Below are positions 42,072-50,251 of a stretch of DNA of 61,933 bases, one piece after another. The stretch covers positions 1 through 61,933 of the IMG/VR virus record IMGVR_UViG_3300007508_000433. One strand, 5' to 3'. The number at the start of each line of letters is the position of its first letter. Within the stretch, counting starts at the first letter, position 1. Below the pieces are notes generated by a model. The model saw nothing but the letters and a program-made list of their open reading frames with translations, was not told the DNA's origin and searched no databases. The position numbers and the translations under genes are program-made. This stretch comes from a virus.

Positions 42072-43802
42072 ATGAGTGAATTCTATGGTCTAAACGTTGA
42101 GTTTGATGATCTTGATAAACTTTTAAGCCATGAGGAACTTGACATGGAGCCTGTTCCTCTTGACGTATTTGTAAGTGATCGTAAATACCTTGGTCTACCG
42201 CCATTGTCTGACATCCAAACTGAGATTGTTAAGATGAGTACGCAGGTATTTAATGTGGAAACGTTGAAGAAGCTTCATGGCGATAAGGAAGGGCAGCGTA
42301 TATATGATACATACACTCAAAACGAGGTAATCTGCCAACTTGGCAAGGGTTCTGGCAAGGACCATTGTGCTAGGATAACAATGGCCTACACCATCTATCT
42401 TATGCATTGTCTACGAGATCCTCTTGGGTACTATGGTAAAGCAACTGGTGTGTATATTGATCTCCTGAACCTAGCTGTGAACGCACAGCAGGCTCAGAGG
42501 GTATTTTTTGAACCATTTAAGAACCTCCTTCTCTCGTCTCCGTGGTTCAACGAACAGGGCTTCGAACCAAGGGTATCAGAAATTTTCTTCTTTTCACGCC
42601 CCGTGCGCTGTTTTTCTGGTCACTCTGAGTCAGAGGGGTGGGAGGGGTATGAGGTAATGACTATCATCTTGGATGAGATCTCAGCCTTTAAGACAGACTC
42701 TGAGCTGAAAGGTGATGTCAGATCTAAGGGCTCTGCGTCTGCCATTTACAACATGAGTAAGTTGTCTGTGATGTCTCGCTTCCCTGAGGTCGGTAAAACT
42801 ATCCTGTTGTCCTTCCCCCGTTATCGAGGAGACTTTATTCAACAGAGGTATGATTCTTCTATAGCTTTAGATGAGCCTAAGACATGGGCTATCAAGGCTG
42901 CTACTTGGGAGGTTAATCCCACGATTGAGCGCGAGCAGTTGGAGTCAGAATATATCCGCAATCCAATTGAGGCTAGAGCAAGGTTTGAATGTGAGCCTCC
43001 ACATATGGAGGATGCATTCTTTAGGGATGCGGATTTGGTTAGGAATGCTTTCAACTTTGCTGAGGACCCCATAGAAGAAGATGGCTCATTCAAGTCTTGG
43101 TTTAATGGCAGTGATGATTTTACTAGGTTCATTCATGTCGATCTAGCTGTCAAGCGTGATCGTGCTGCATTGTCTATGGTGCACTGTCCCGGCATGAAGA
43201 GTATTAACACTGGCCTTGGAACTGAGCAACTTCCGGTGCTTAATGTAGACTTGGTTTATTCATGGCAAGCACAGCCGGGTGCAGAGATTAACTTTAGTCA
43301 GATCAGAGCGATGATAGTGGACTTGTGTAGGAGATTCTCTGTCGCCATTGTAAGCTTTGATCAATGGCAGTCGGTAGAGATGATTCAGTCCCTGCGCGCA
43401 ATGGGTATTAATGCAGACTTTCATAGCGTCAAAAAGACAGACTACGATACGCTGATGACGGCTATCTATGATAAGAGATTGCGGGGGTATTGGAATGAGA
43501 TCCTAGTTGAGGATGAACTATTGAAGCTTAAACTGCTCCGTGGTAACAAGATTGATCACCCTTCATCTGGTTCTAAAGATCTTGCTGATGCTGTTGCCGG
43601 GGCCGTGTTTCAGTCTGTGCAACACATGCAGATAGATCAAGAGGTTGAGATTGAGTTTGAGACATTCTCTCATGAGCTGTACGAAGATGAAGAAGATTCT
43701 GCGGAACATAGGGTTAAGAAGAACCTAACCGAGGATAGAAGCGAGTCTGAGATAGACGCTGGGATGCCAGATGAGATCCAATCTTGGCTTGACCTTGTTT
43801 AA
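42072..43802 (+). CDS. terL: Terminase large subunit
   Basis: 576 aa. ATPase with Walker A-like GKGSGKDH at 91-98 and Walker B 'MTIILDEIS'. The C-terminal nuclease has RNase H-type acids in 'RFIHVDLAVKRDRAALSM', 'AIVSFDQWQS' and 'SSGSKDLADAVAGAV'. It pumps DNA into the procapsid and cuts it. It is far from the head-tail genes (42 kb vs 5 kb), so gene order departs from the usual terminase-portal-capsid run. Confidence 0.92.
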   Translation: MSEFYGLNVEFDDLDKLLSHEELDMEPVPLDVFVSDRKYLGLPPLSDIQTEIVKMSTQVFNVETLKKLHGDKEGQRIYDTYTQNEVICQLGKGSGKDHCARITMAYTIYLMHCLRDPLGYYGKATGVYIDLLNLAVNAQQAQRVFFEPFKNLLLSSPWFNEQGFEPRVSEIFFFSRPVRCFSGHSESEGWEGYEVMTIILDEISAFKTDSELKGDVRSKGSASAIYNMSKLSVMSRFPEVGKTILLSFPRYRGDFIQQRYDSSIALDEPKTWAIKAATWEVNPTIEREQLESEYIRNPIEARARFECEPPHMEDAFFRDADLVRNAFNFAEDPIEEDGSFKSWFNGSDDFTRFIHVDLAVKRDRAALSMVHCPGMKSINTGLGTEQLPVLNVDLVYSWQAQPGAEINFSQIRAMIVDLCRRFSVAIVSFDQWQSVEMIQSLRAMGINADFHSVKKTDYDTLMTAIYDKRLRGYWNEILVEDELLKLKLLRGNKIDHPSSGSKDLADAVAGAVFQSVQHMQIDQEVEIEFETFSHELYEDEEDSAEHRVKKNLTEDRSESEIDAGMPDEIQSWLDLV

Positions 43803-44063
43803 CGTACTAAAAATTCACTCAATTTGTTAACGATTTAGCTGGCCGTTTGTGGCCGAGAGTCTCTTGTGATACTTTGGTCGAGAGTATTTATCGACTGTAT
43901 GTTTGCCGATGTGTTTGGAGGATCAGCGACTGCCTCCTTGCCTGATACGTTAACGGCCAAAAAACATACCGTATAAGAGGTTAGGGTCCACTTTGGTGGC
44001 TTCTCACCCCGCTATACTGGGGCGTGCCACTACCGGCATACCTATTTACAGGAGATAATAAAA
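43803..44063 (+). other. Intergenic region after terminase
   Basis: 261 bases with no gene. Holds two GTTAACG words (about 43826 and 43970), two GG(C/T)CGAGAGT words 27 bases apart (about 43852-43890), the palindrome CCACTTTGGTGG, and a likely -10 TATACT (44013-44018) before the gene at 44064, which has acaggagata upstream. Repeats beside the terminase could include the packaging site. Confidence 0.45.
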
Positions 44064-44375
44064 ATGGTTAGTATCAGTAAGATTGATGATTTTCCTGCAG
44101 TAACCCGTGCGGGTCGCAGTACGGAAGAGGTGGTTATGGTTAGAGATGCTTTGAAGGAATCTCTTGAGAATGATCATAGCCCATTCGAGCTTAAGGGTGT
44201 TACTAAGGATGCTTATGGCTCATGGCAGCAGCGGATTCGCACTCAGGCTTACAAGCTTGGTGTAAATGTAGAGATTCGCTTTAGTGCTGACGAAGAGACA
44301 TTGGCTTTCCGCACTAAGGAGCTGAAGGCAAAGGATGAGGCTTCTGGTAAGGCTTCTGGTAAGGCTTCAAAGTAG
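44064..44375 (+). CDS. Monocistronic basic hypothetical protein
   Basis: 103 aa, caggagat upstream, own promoter and own terminator, suggesting high and separate expression. 'PAVTRAGRSTEEVVMVRDAL', 'SYGSWQQRIRTQAYKLG'-like middle, ends in an Ala-Ser-Gly-Lys repeat (ASGKASGKASK). It could be an abundant DNA-binding or regulatory protein; no family recognised. Confidence 0.7.
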   Translation: MVSISKIDDFPAVTRAGRSTEEVVMVRDALKESLENDHSPFELKGVTKDAYGSWQQRIRTQAYKLGVNVEIRFSADEETLAFRTKELKAKDEASGKASGKASK

Positions 44376-44402
44376 CATTACTTACCTCGTCTGTTAGAGA
44401 CC

Positions 44403-44439
44403 AAAAACCCCCGTGGCTTAAACGCTGCGGGGGTTTTTT
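44403..44439 (+). terminator. Rho-independent terminator
   Basis: AAAAACCCCCG (44403-44413) pairs perfectly with CGGGGGTTTTT (44428-44438) around a 14-base loop and is followed by T. The A-run makes it work in both directions. It closes the 44064 transcript. Confidence 0.93.
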
Positions 44440-44916
44440 GTTCTCTATTTTTATGCCGGGTTAAGAGTATCTATTGTGGACCCATATAAGGGGTATATAA
44501 AGCCCCTATATAAAGGGCGCACACTGCTCAGAGCTATCCTATCACTAAAAGTTGTTGATGCTTCTAACGTGTAATGATAATGATTCCATGTCAAAAATGT
44601 ATACTCAACTTGATGAAAGGGTAAGACTAATGGCCCGGTTGCTCTTATTATTAAGCCTTCTCCGTAGGGAAATATATACTCAATATAAGTATTGCCTATA
44701 ACATATTGCCGTGTTGCTCCCTTATTTTACTTTTATCTTTTGACTCCACTCAAGGAAGATATGTTTACTCAAATCACAACAGAGAGACATCAAGTCCGGC
44801 GCCCGCCATTATTTTTAACTTATACCCCTATGTCGGCACTGAGCAAATATGTCAACGCCCAGGACCAGGAATCTGCCATTACTTTTATCCTTTCACGTAT
44901 TGGCCGAACATTTGCA

Positions 44917-44968
44917 GCCAACTTCTGGCGCCAACTTCTGGCGCCAACTTCTGGCGTTCACTTCTGGC
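44917..44968 (+). repeat. 13-bp iteron array A
   Basis: GCCAACTTCTGGC repeats exactly at 44917, 44930 and 44943, with a fourth degenerate copy at 44956 (GTTCACTTCTGGC). Each unit has an internal dyad GCCA/TGGC. Confidence 0.92.
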
Positions 44969-45024
44969 CTCGGCTGCTAGCTGCGGGAATGGGTGCAATG
45001 GTTATCGTTAGCAGTTGCAGCAAG

Positions 45025-45063
45025 CCGTTGTCGTTGACCGTTGTCGCTAACCGTTGTGGCCAG
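45025..45063 (+). repeat. 13-bp iteron array B
   Basis: CCGTTGTCGTTGA, CCGTTGTCGCTAA and CCGTTGTGGCCAG follow head to tail (45025, 45038, 45051). Same period as array A but different sequence. Confidence 0.88.
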
Positions 45064-45117
45064 CACAAACTCTCTCAAACTTCTCTCGACAGATTCTAAT
45101 GATCGAACTCGAAATAC

Positions 45118-45146
45118 TTGACTCGACCGCTCAAATATGATAGTCT
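45118..45146 (+). promoter_or_regulatory. Near-consensus early promoter
   Basis: TTGACT (45118-45123), 17 bases, TAGTCT (45141-45146) with TG before the -10. Best sigma-70 type promoter in the window; drives the long operon that begins at 45194. Confidence 0.82.
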
Positions 45147-45193
45147 CTCCTTTATCGGTAGTCGAAAGCTTTAGCAGAAAGGGAGAAGAAATA

Positions 45194-45631
45194 ATGACAA
45201 CCGAAGCAGATAACTATAAGTTTAATAATAAAGTATCAAAGGCAAACTTTGATGCTGTTTCTTCGCGTGCTATTACTGATAAGCGTAATCGTGTAAGGGC
45301 GCGTAAACTTATCGGTAAGATTATTCGTAAAAATGGTACTGATTATGGCCGCATTGTTGCCATCCACACTTTGGATAAAGATGGCGACAAGAGGCTAATA
45401 GTTATTACTGATAAGGACATCAAGATTGACGCTTTGTCTATCTTTAGGGTCCTAGATAGCGATAAGACTAGCGGCTTTATGTACCCTGATGGTACGGCGT
45501 ATTCTAAGAGAATAATGCGTGCGCCTAAAAGCAGGGGTGGTGGTCATGCAGTAACTGGTCGGCGTGAGATTGATGATAGGTCGGCACGTTACTATGAAAA
45601 TAACTACAAGGATGGAGGTCAGCCCAAATGA
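45194..45631 (+). CDS. First gene of early operon, unknown function
   Basis: 145 aa from ATG 45194 (gggagaag upstream; a longer frame from 45137 would start inside the -10 region). Basic N-terminus and a beta-rich centre ('RKLIGKIIRKNGTDYGRIVA', 'GDKRLIVITDKDIKIDALSI'), ending in a Gly/Arg-rich tail. First-expressed phage genes often target the host; no family recognised. Confidence 0.7.
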   Translation: MTTEADNYKFNNKVSKANFDAVSSRAITDKRNRVRARKLIGKIIRKNGTDYGRIVAIHTLDKDGDKRLIVITDKDIKIDALSIFRVLDSDKTSGFMYPDGTAYSKRIMRAPKSRGGGHAVTGRREIDDRSARYYENNYKDGGQPK

Positions 45632-45999
45632 CTATATTTGGTGACATTATTGATGTTGACGACATCGTAGCTTCTATAGATGACTGTGATAATGAGGTTA
45701 TCTGTGACGACAACGGTTCATTTGGTGATATAATCGACATCCATCAAATGGTGACTTATCGTGGCAGTAAGTGCAAGCGCAGCGGTAAGAACCGGGGTAG
45801 AGTGTATTCCCTGCTTGAGAGAGAACAGGCTGAGCATATCTTTAATCGTTTTCGTAGCGATGAAGATAAGACTGAGTTTGAGATTTCTGATGATCTTCGT
45901 GATACGATTGATAAGTGCAATGCTGTTTCTGACGCTGAATGGGCGGATGAACAACGACGTTTGATGAATCGCATCGAGCGTAACAAATACTACGCATAA
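45628..45999 (+). CDS. FGDII-motif hypothetical protein
   Basis: 123 aa, ATGA overlap. The acidic N-terminus holds 'IFGDIIDVDDIVASI' and a second copy 'SFGDIIDIHQMVTYRGSK'. The same motif opens the protein at 58672 ('AFGDIIEMKDIARYRS'). C-terminal half is helical and charged. Unknown function. Confidence 0.65.
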   Translation: MTIFGDIIDVDDIVASIDDCDNEVICDDNGSFGDIIDIHQMVTYRGSKCKRSGKNRGRVYSLLEREQAEHIFNRFRSDEDKTEFEISDDLRDTIDKCNAVSDAEWADEQRRLMNRIERNKYYA

Positions 46000-46010
46000 A
46001 GGAAAATACT

Positions 46011-46355
46011 ATGTATGATTCAATATATATTGGAGACACCGCTCCTTTCGGTGAAAGCTGTGTCCAGGTTGGTAATGCTAACTATGCCAGACTTGCTAGT
46101 GCAGAAGCTCATATGTTTATTGAGCAGATCATTGAACATTATGGTGAAGAACCAGGGTCGGGTCATTTGCATATAGTAGGCACTCCCCATGACTTTGGCT
46201 CGTATCTTTCAGTTGAGTACAAGTTTCGTAGCGATGATGATGAGGCTATGGAATATGGATTCGATGTCGAGGGTGATGTAAAGAATGCCCTAGAGTACTG
46301 GGATGAAGATAAAAAGTCAGCAGCTAGTAAGATCATCAATGGGGAGATGGCATGA
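46011..46355 (+). CDS. Acidic hypothetical protein
   Basis: 114 aa with aaaggaaa upstream. 'ANYARLASAEAHMFIEQIIE', 'GTPHDFGSYLSVEYKFRSDD' and many Asp/Glu. Resembles small phage proteins of unknown role; no family named. Confidence 0.65.
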   Translation: MYDSIYIGDTAPFGESCVQVGNANYARLASAEAHMFIEQIIEHYGEEPGSGHLHIVGTPHDFGSYLSVEYKFRSDDDEAMEYGFDVEGDVKNALEYWDEDKKSAASKIINGEMA

Positions 46356-46435
46356 GCACCAAGCGCAAGACTAATCGAAACAAGAGGGTTCGGCGTAACA
46401 GCAGGTACACGCCTAAAGGGGTTTCTAATGGCTGA
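46352..46435 (+). CDS. 27-aa highly basic peptide
   Basis: ATG overlaps the previous stop and the frame ends 8 bases inside the next gene. Ten Lys/Arg and no acidic residue (MSTKRKTNRNKRVRRNSRYT). Clean operon fit favours a real gene; a nucleic-acid-binding peptide or just a coupling leader. Confidence 0.5.
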   Translation: MSTKRKTNRNKRVRRNSRYTPKGVSNG

Positions 46436-46613
46436 GATCGGTTTCGATGAACAGATTGCCATATCTGTTAATTACATTGTTGAGGGCGGCGATAGATATC
46501 ACAGCCCTTCATTTAAATCAGAGCTTCGTCATTTACGTTCAATATTGAAGACTGTTCTGATATACGAAGTAGAGAGAGCAGCAGACTTGAAAAGAGGAGA
46601 GTCAAATGGCTAA
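46428..46613 (+). CDS. 61-aa hypothetical protein
   Basis: Starts 'MAEIGFDEQIAISVNYIVEG' and is helical after residue 30. aaaggggttt upstream; overlaps genes on both sides. No family recognised. Confidence 0.6.
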   Translation: MAEIGFDEQIAISVNYIVEGGDRYHSPSFKSELRHLRSILKTVLIYEVERAADLKRGESNG

Positions 46614-47157
46614 CACTATAATACTAAGCGATATGCAAGCGAATGTCTATGATGGCGAAGTTGTGTATACGTCGCAGGACCAGAGTGTTTTCTTAAATGA
46701 GGAGCAGCGTTTTGTTTCTCTGGTAATACAATCCATAAGGGATGGCAATATGGTTGACGAGAGTCGGCCGGAATGTTGTGTTGCTGTCATTGATAATACA
46801 GTCATACCGCTAAAGCCTGCAATATGCGAAAGGTGCCGTGGTAAGGGCACTCATGCAAATCCTGTTTTTGATGGAACTTCTGCTGAATGGTGGGAGGAGA
46901 GGTATGGTGCAGATGTTTATGATGAGCTTGATGAGTATATGCACGGCTCCGCTTATGATGTTAGTTGTGAGTATTCTTGCAATGGTGGCTGGTTCTGGAG
47001 TGTCGATTGGTCACACTTTGTTAATAGTGCTGATTACGGCATCGGTGCTGAACTTGAGCAAGAGATAAACGATCAGGCAAAGAGTTTGAAGTCCATGATA
47101 GATGACTACTATTCCAGCGAGGCAGAGCGTCGCATGGAAGAAAGGTACGGTTGCTAA
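46606..47157 (+). CDS. CxxC-GxG hypothetical protein
   Basis: 183 aa, agaggag upstream. 'PAICERCRGKGTHANPVFDG' followed by a Trp/Tyr-rich acidic stretch and 'DVSCEYSCNGGW' is a pattern I know in actinophage and cyanophage early proteins: a zinc-knuckle domain of unknown function. Helical C-terminus. Confidence 0.65.
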   Translation: MANTIILSDMQANVYDGEVVYTSQDQSVFLNEEQRFVSLVIQSIRDGNMVDESRPECCVAVIDNTVIPLKPAICERCRGKGTHANPVFDGTSAEWWEERYGADVYDELDEYMHGSAYDVSCEYSCNGGWFWSVDWSHFVNSADYGIGAELEQEINDQAKSLKSMIDDYYSSEAERRMEERYGC

Positions 47158-47158
47158 T

Positions 47159-47332
47159 ATGAGTTGGTCACAAAAGGTGATAGTCCAGGATATCGTTTTT
47201 AATGATTCTGGGTCTGCGTTTTACCTGTATCATTGCATTGATTGTAATGAGCGTAGGCATACTAAGCTTGATGTTTATCCTCGTTGTGCTCCTTGCCATG
47301 AAGTCCACAACAACACAATAAGGGAGAAGTAA
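47159..47332 (+). CDS. Zinc-ribbon protein
   Basis: 57 aa from ATG 47159. Two CxxC pairs ('YHCIDCNERR' and 'YPRCAPCHEVH'). Stop overlaps the next ATG. Confidence 0.6.
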   Translation: MSWSQKVIVQDIVFNDSGSAFYLYHCIDCNERRHTKLDVYPRCAPCHEVHNNTIREK

Positions 47333-47556
47333 TGACAGCACTATTGACATTCAATGAGTTTGCTGAAGGTGTTTCAAAGCAGACTTTTGACTTTGGTTAC
47401 GATGTGAGCGATTGGCGTCAAGGCCAATATTTTTTCAACGTTCTTTGCTCGTTGAACAATGATGTAGCAGAGAAGTTGCGTGGAGCAGGACTCGATCCTT
47501 TTCATAGGGATAAAGTTTCAATGGAAACATGGCAGTTCGTAGAAACGAACTGGTAA
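47332..47556 (+). CDS. 74-aa hypothetical protein
   Basis: TAATG junction. 'FDFGYDVSDWRQGQYFFNVL' and 'DPFHRDKVSMETWQFVETNW' are typical of a short phage family that reads like 'W R x GQ x xFN xL'; function unknown. Confidence 0.65.
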   Translation: MTALLTFNEFAEGVSKQTFDFGYDVSDWRQGQYFFNVLCSLNNDVAEKLRGAGLDPFHRDKVSMETWQFVETNW

Positions 47557-47578
47557 TCTAGACAAAGGACTGATAGAT

Positions 47579-47848
47579 ATGAATAACGAAGCCATTAGGG
47601 TTTGTGCTGAGATAGCATATTCTACTGAGAGTGGCGCTGTCCATTCCGACGTTTGTCCACCCGGACATTTGTTTGAGAATATCGACAGCGAGGAGCGTAA
47701 GCTGTTGCATCAGTTTTTGGATGAATGGCTGAACGAATCTGGCGGCACTGGTTGTTTCTTTGTGGGTGATAGTGACTACTATCGCTTTATTCCTGATCAG
47801 AGCATTATTCCTGCGTTGGCGAAACTAATAGATCGGAGTAGATGGTGA
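47579..47848 (+). CDS. 89-aa hypothetical protein
   Basis: ATG 47579 with aaaggactga upstream. 'RVCAEIAYSTESGAVHSDVC', 'DSEERKLLHQFLDEWLNES'. It overlaps the next gene by 7 bases. Similar short proteins occur in actinophages; role unknown. Confidence 0.6.
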   Translation: MNNEAIRVCAEIAYSTESGAVHSDVCPPGHLFENIDSEERKLLHQFLDEWLNESGGTGCFFVGDSDYYRFIPDQSIIPALAKLIDRSRW

Positions 47849-49389
47849 GTTATATTAAGATAACTAACACTACATCAAGCGTGCCCAGATTGTATCTGGA
47901 GATTCTTGGTGTATCGACCAAGCGTGACAGCGACATTACTATCGGCCAGTTTGGTTCTGGTACAAAGTTTGCTCCTATTTACGCTTTGCGTGAGGGGTTG
48001 GAGTGGATTAATACTGGCTTTGATAGTCATGGTGGTTACACTATGTCGTATCAGGTTTCTGATGATAATGATGAAGGCCTGGATCTGGTCGAGTTTGTCT
48101 ATGAAGATATGGACGGACATATAACAAAAAAGCCTTCATCTTATTCTTTGGGTGCTGGCGAACTTGGATGGAATCATCCCTTCCAGATATTCCGTGAGGC
48201 TTTTGCTAACGCTCTGGATGCTCACTATGAGTTTGACGAAGGCTATTCTATTGACAGGGTTGATGAGATTGAACCTCCTGTTGAGGGTGAGTTTTCTGTT
48301 TACCTTACTGCTTCTGATGGTCTTATTGAAGTTGTTGATAACTTTGATAAGTATTTCTCCTTGGAGCGCACTCCTCTCTTTGAGGATAGCAGGGGGAACA
48401 AGGTTTATGAAAAGCTAATGTCTGTGCCTTATGATGGTGTTAGAATCTACCATAAGGGTGTTCTTGTTTATGGTGGAGAGCTTGAGCATGACGATACCCC
48501 TTCATTGTTTGATTATGATTTGAAGGAAGTTAGCCTTAATGAGGAGCGTCGTTTGAGTGATGTTTCTGCTAACGAGATATATACCATTGCTAAGATTATC
48601 GGTGAGAATGAGCATTACACTAACAGCACTGGAATAAGGCCGGTTGTTGATAGTATCATTGACAACTGCAATGAAAGTGAGAGCGGTAAGCCTGACGGCG
48701 TGTGGGAGTACAACTTTTCTTACGCTTTCAGGATGCAGCATTGGTATGATGTTCAGCCTCAAGATAGCGATTCATTCGGTAATCAGTTTGTGGCTGCGAT
48801 GACAGCCAAGTATTGTGATGAGACATATAGCGATATTGCATTTGTTAGCGATAGAGCTGCGGCATTCTATGAGATTGAGATTAATTTGAATGAGCGTGGG
48901 CGTAAAGCTATACCAGTTTCTGACTCTATGTATGAACTTCTAAACACTACTGGTGCTAAGGAGTGGATGGATAAAAACATACTTGGCGAAGAGTATGACA
49001 CTCCCTTTGTTGAGTTGGATGGTATTGATCTTGAGGTGTTTAACTTTGCATATGAGAGTGTCGCTGAATATGACACTGACATATTGAACATCCCCGTAAA
49101 GATTATGCAAAGCACAGCTTACAATACCGGTATTCAGGGTAAGGCTATGAATGTGCATGACGACAGCAAAAGAACTGTTATTGCTTTGAGTCAGGCATTG
49201 ATTGAAGGTCGGAATATGCAGCAAATTATTGCTACTATGCTACATGAACTTGATCATGCTGTTACTGGTGCTGCAGATAACACTAGGGCTTTCCGCGACG
49301 CTGCAGATAATCGCCTAGGTGATCTAATCATCAGGCACTACTGTAGCAAGGTGGATTTGGCTAAACTAGTTAACAAGACGGAGGTGTAA
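47842..49389 (+). CDS. Bergerat-type ATPase motifs with C-terminal HExxH zincin domain
   Basis: 515 aa, the largest early gene. Residues 34-44 (IGQFGSGTKFA) look like the glycine-rich G2 lid of GHKL ATPases (IGxFGxG), and 119-127 (EAFANALDA) like the N-box (ExxxNxxDA), followed by 'IEVVDNFDKY'. The order is lid then N-box, the reverse of HSP90/MutL/gyrase, suggesting a permuted fold. At 468-472 HELDH (in 'TMLHELDHAVTG') is a zinc-metallopeptidase motif. An ATP-dependent protease or anti-host factor is possible; activity is not proven. Confidence 0.65.
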   Translation: MVSYIKITNTTSSVPRLYLEILGVSTKRDSDITIGQFGSGTKFAPIYALREGLEWINTGFDSHGGYTMSYQVSDDNDEGLDLVEFVYEDMDGHITKKPSSYSLGAGELGWNHPFQIFREAFANALDAHYEFDEGYSIDRVDEIEPPVEGEFSVYLTASDGLIEVVDNFDKYFSLERTPLFEDSRGNKVYEKLMSVPYDGVRIYHKGVLVYGGELEHDDTPSLFDYDLKEVSLNEERRLSDVSANEIYTIAKIIGENEHYTNSTGIRPVVDSIIDNCNESESGKPDGVWEYNFSYAFRMQHWYDVQPQDSDSFGNQFVAAMTAKYCDETYSDIAFVSDRAAAFYEIEINLNERGRKAIPVSDSMYELLNTTGAKEWMDKNILGEEYDTPFVELDGIDLEVFNFAYESVAEYDTDILNIPVKIMQSTAYNTGIQGKAMNVHDDSKRTVIALSQALIEGRNMQQIIATMLHELDHAVTGAADNTRAFRDAADNRLGDLIIRHYCSKVDLAKLVNKTEV

Positions 49390-49394
49390 CTGCT

Positions 49395-49610
49395 ATGACA
49401 GATATGTCGTTTCAAGCAACGTATATTGTTTCTGATGAAATTGTTGATCAGATACGCTTATCGTTAGAGCACATATGGTGGGCTGCTCCAGAAGATATCC
49501 CTGAGGATAATGAGAAGGCCGTACAGTTCTGGGTTGATGTGGTCTTGGATTCAACTATTGACAATGAACATGAAGTCCTACTAGATATGGATGAGGTGGA
49601 CTATGAATGA
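49395..49610 (+). CDS. 71-aa acidic hypothetical protein
   Basis: ATG 49395. 'IVDQIRLSLEHIWWAAPEDI' and an acidic C-terminus. Overlaps the next gene by 8 bases. No family recognised. Confidence 0.6.
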   Translation: MTDMSFQATYIVSDEIVDQIRLSLEHIWWAAPEDIPEDNEKAVQFWVDVVLDSTIDNEHEVLLDMDEVDYE

Positions 49611-50049
49611 AGTAGTGTTTGATTCTGATACCAACTATTTTTGTGATCGTTGTGGTAAAATAACTAAGAGTATGTTCCCAGAACTTGGGCATAGTGCCCG
49701 GACTCAGATTAAGGCCGGGTTGCACATCGAGGTCATTGGTTATTATGGTGGCTTCTATGACACTTATCTGGATGATGGACCTGATGTTATTCACTTCTGC
49801 CACGATTGTTCTCTATGGTTTGCTAGAGAGGTTGGCGCCATTTCTGAAAGAAGCAAGGGCGGTCATCCTTGCGACAGCGAGTCGGAGCGGTGTTGCGAGT
49901 ATGCGTGGTCTCCAGAAGAAGAGACTATGGAGATACTTAGCGATCCTGAATGGATGAAGTCCTTGGCCGAGGCTCAGGAGGATGTTGATTCTGGTAATCT
50001 GGTAGATTTCAAAGATATTGAAACATCGACAATGAACCGGGAGGTTTGA
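49603..50049 (+). CDS. Cysteine-rich hypothetical protein
   Basis: 148 aa from ATG 49603 (gaggtgga upstream). 'NYFCDRCGKI' and 'VIHFCHDCSLWFAREVG' form a zinc-binding pair, with a further Cys group 'HPCDSESERCCEY'. Found in form in many actinophage early regions; function unknown. Confidence 0.65.
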   Translation: MNEVVFDSDTNYFCDRCGKITKSMFPELGHSARTQIKAGLHIEVIGYYGGFYDTYLDDGPDVIHFCHDCSLWFAREVGAISERSKGGHPCDSESERCCEYAWSPEEETMEILSDPEWMKSLAEAQEDVDSGNLVDFKDIETSTMNREV

Positions 50050-50051
50050 TT

Positions 50052-50246
50052 ATGGCTAAGGCTAGAAAGAAAAGGCGCGTTGTTCCTAAGTCTAAGCAGC
50101 GCTATCAGGTAGAGACAAGTGGTAAGGATTATGTGATTGTCGATACTGGCGCCACAACTAAGAGATATCGTAATATCGAGACTTTGAAGAAAAGTAGCGA
50201 TGCTATTCGTAAATGCCGTGAGTTTAACCGTTACCTTGAGGGGTGA
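50052..50246 (+). CDS. 64-aa basic hypothetical protein
   Basis: ATG 50052 with gggaggt upstream (TTG 50046 alternative). Lys/Arg-rich start 'AKARKKRRVVPKSKQRYQVE' and 'KKSSDAIRKCREFNRYLEG'. Possibly nucleic-acid binding. Confidence 0.6.
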   Translation: MAKARKKRRVVPKSKQRYQVETSGKDYVIVDTGATTKRYRNIETLKKSSDAIRKCREFNRYLEG

Positions 50247-50251
50247 AGTAA

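Larger units (their letters stand above)
44441..45117 (+). other. Non-coding region, candidate replication origin
   Basis: 677 bases without a convincing gene. The left part (44470-44700) is AT-rich with repeated TATATAAAG and TATACTCAA words. The right part has two arrays of 13-bp repeats (listed separately). It sits between a strong terminator and the early promoter. Iterons plus AT-rich DNA are the usual make-up of an origin; no initiator gene adjoins it. Confidence 0.5.

Noticed and set aside
43803-44063. tRNA or tmRNA gene in the larger gaps
   Set aside because: No cloverleaf with T-loop GGTTCGAATCC-like core could be built in this gap or in those at 39977, 44376 or 50728.
44917-45063. 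CRISPR array
   Set aside because: Units are 13 bp and contiguous, with no unique spacers and no cas genes; the Cas4-like gene is far away and belongs to the recombination set.
44692-45099. 135-codon open frame across the iteron region (with an in-frame ATG at 44761)
   Set aside because: It runs through exact 13-bp tandem repeats, has residue use unlike the neighbours, and a second overlapping frame is equally open. The stretch looks like an origin, although the aaggaag before 44761 keeps a small doubt.
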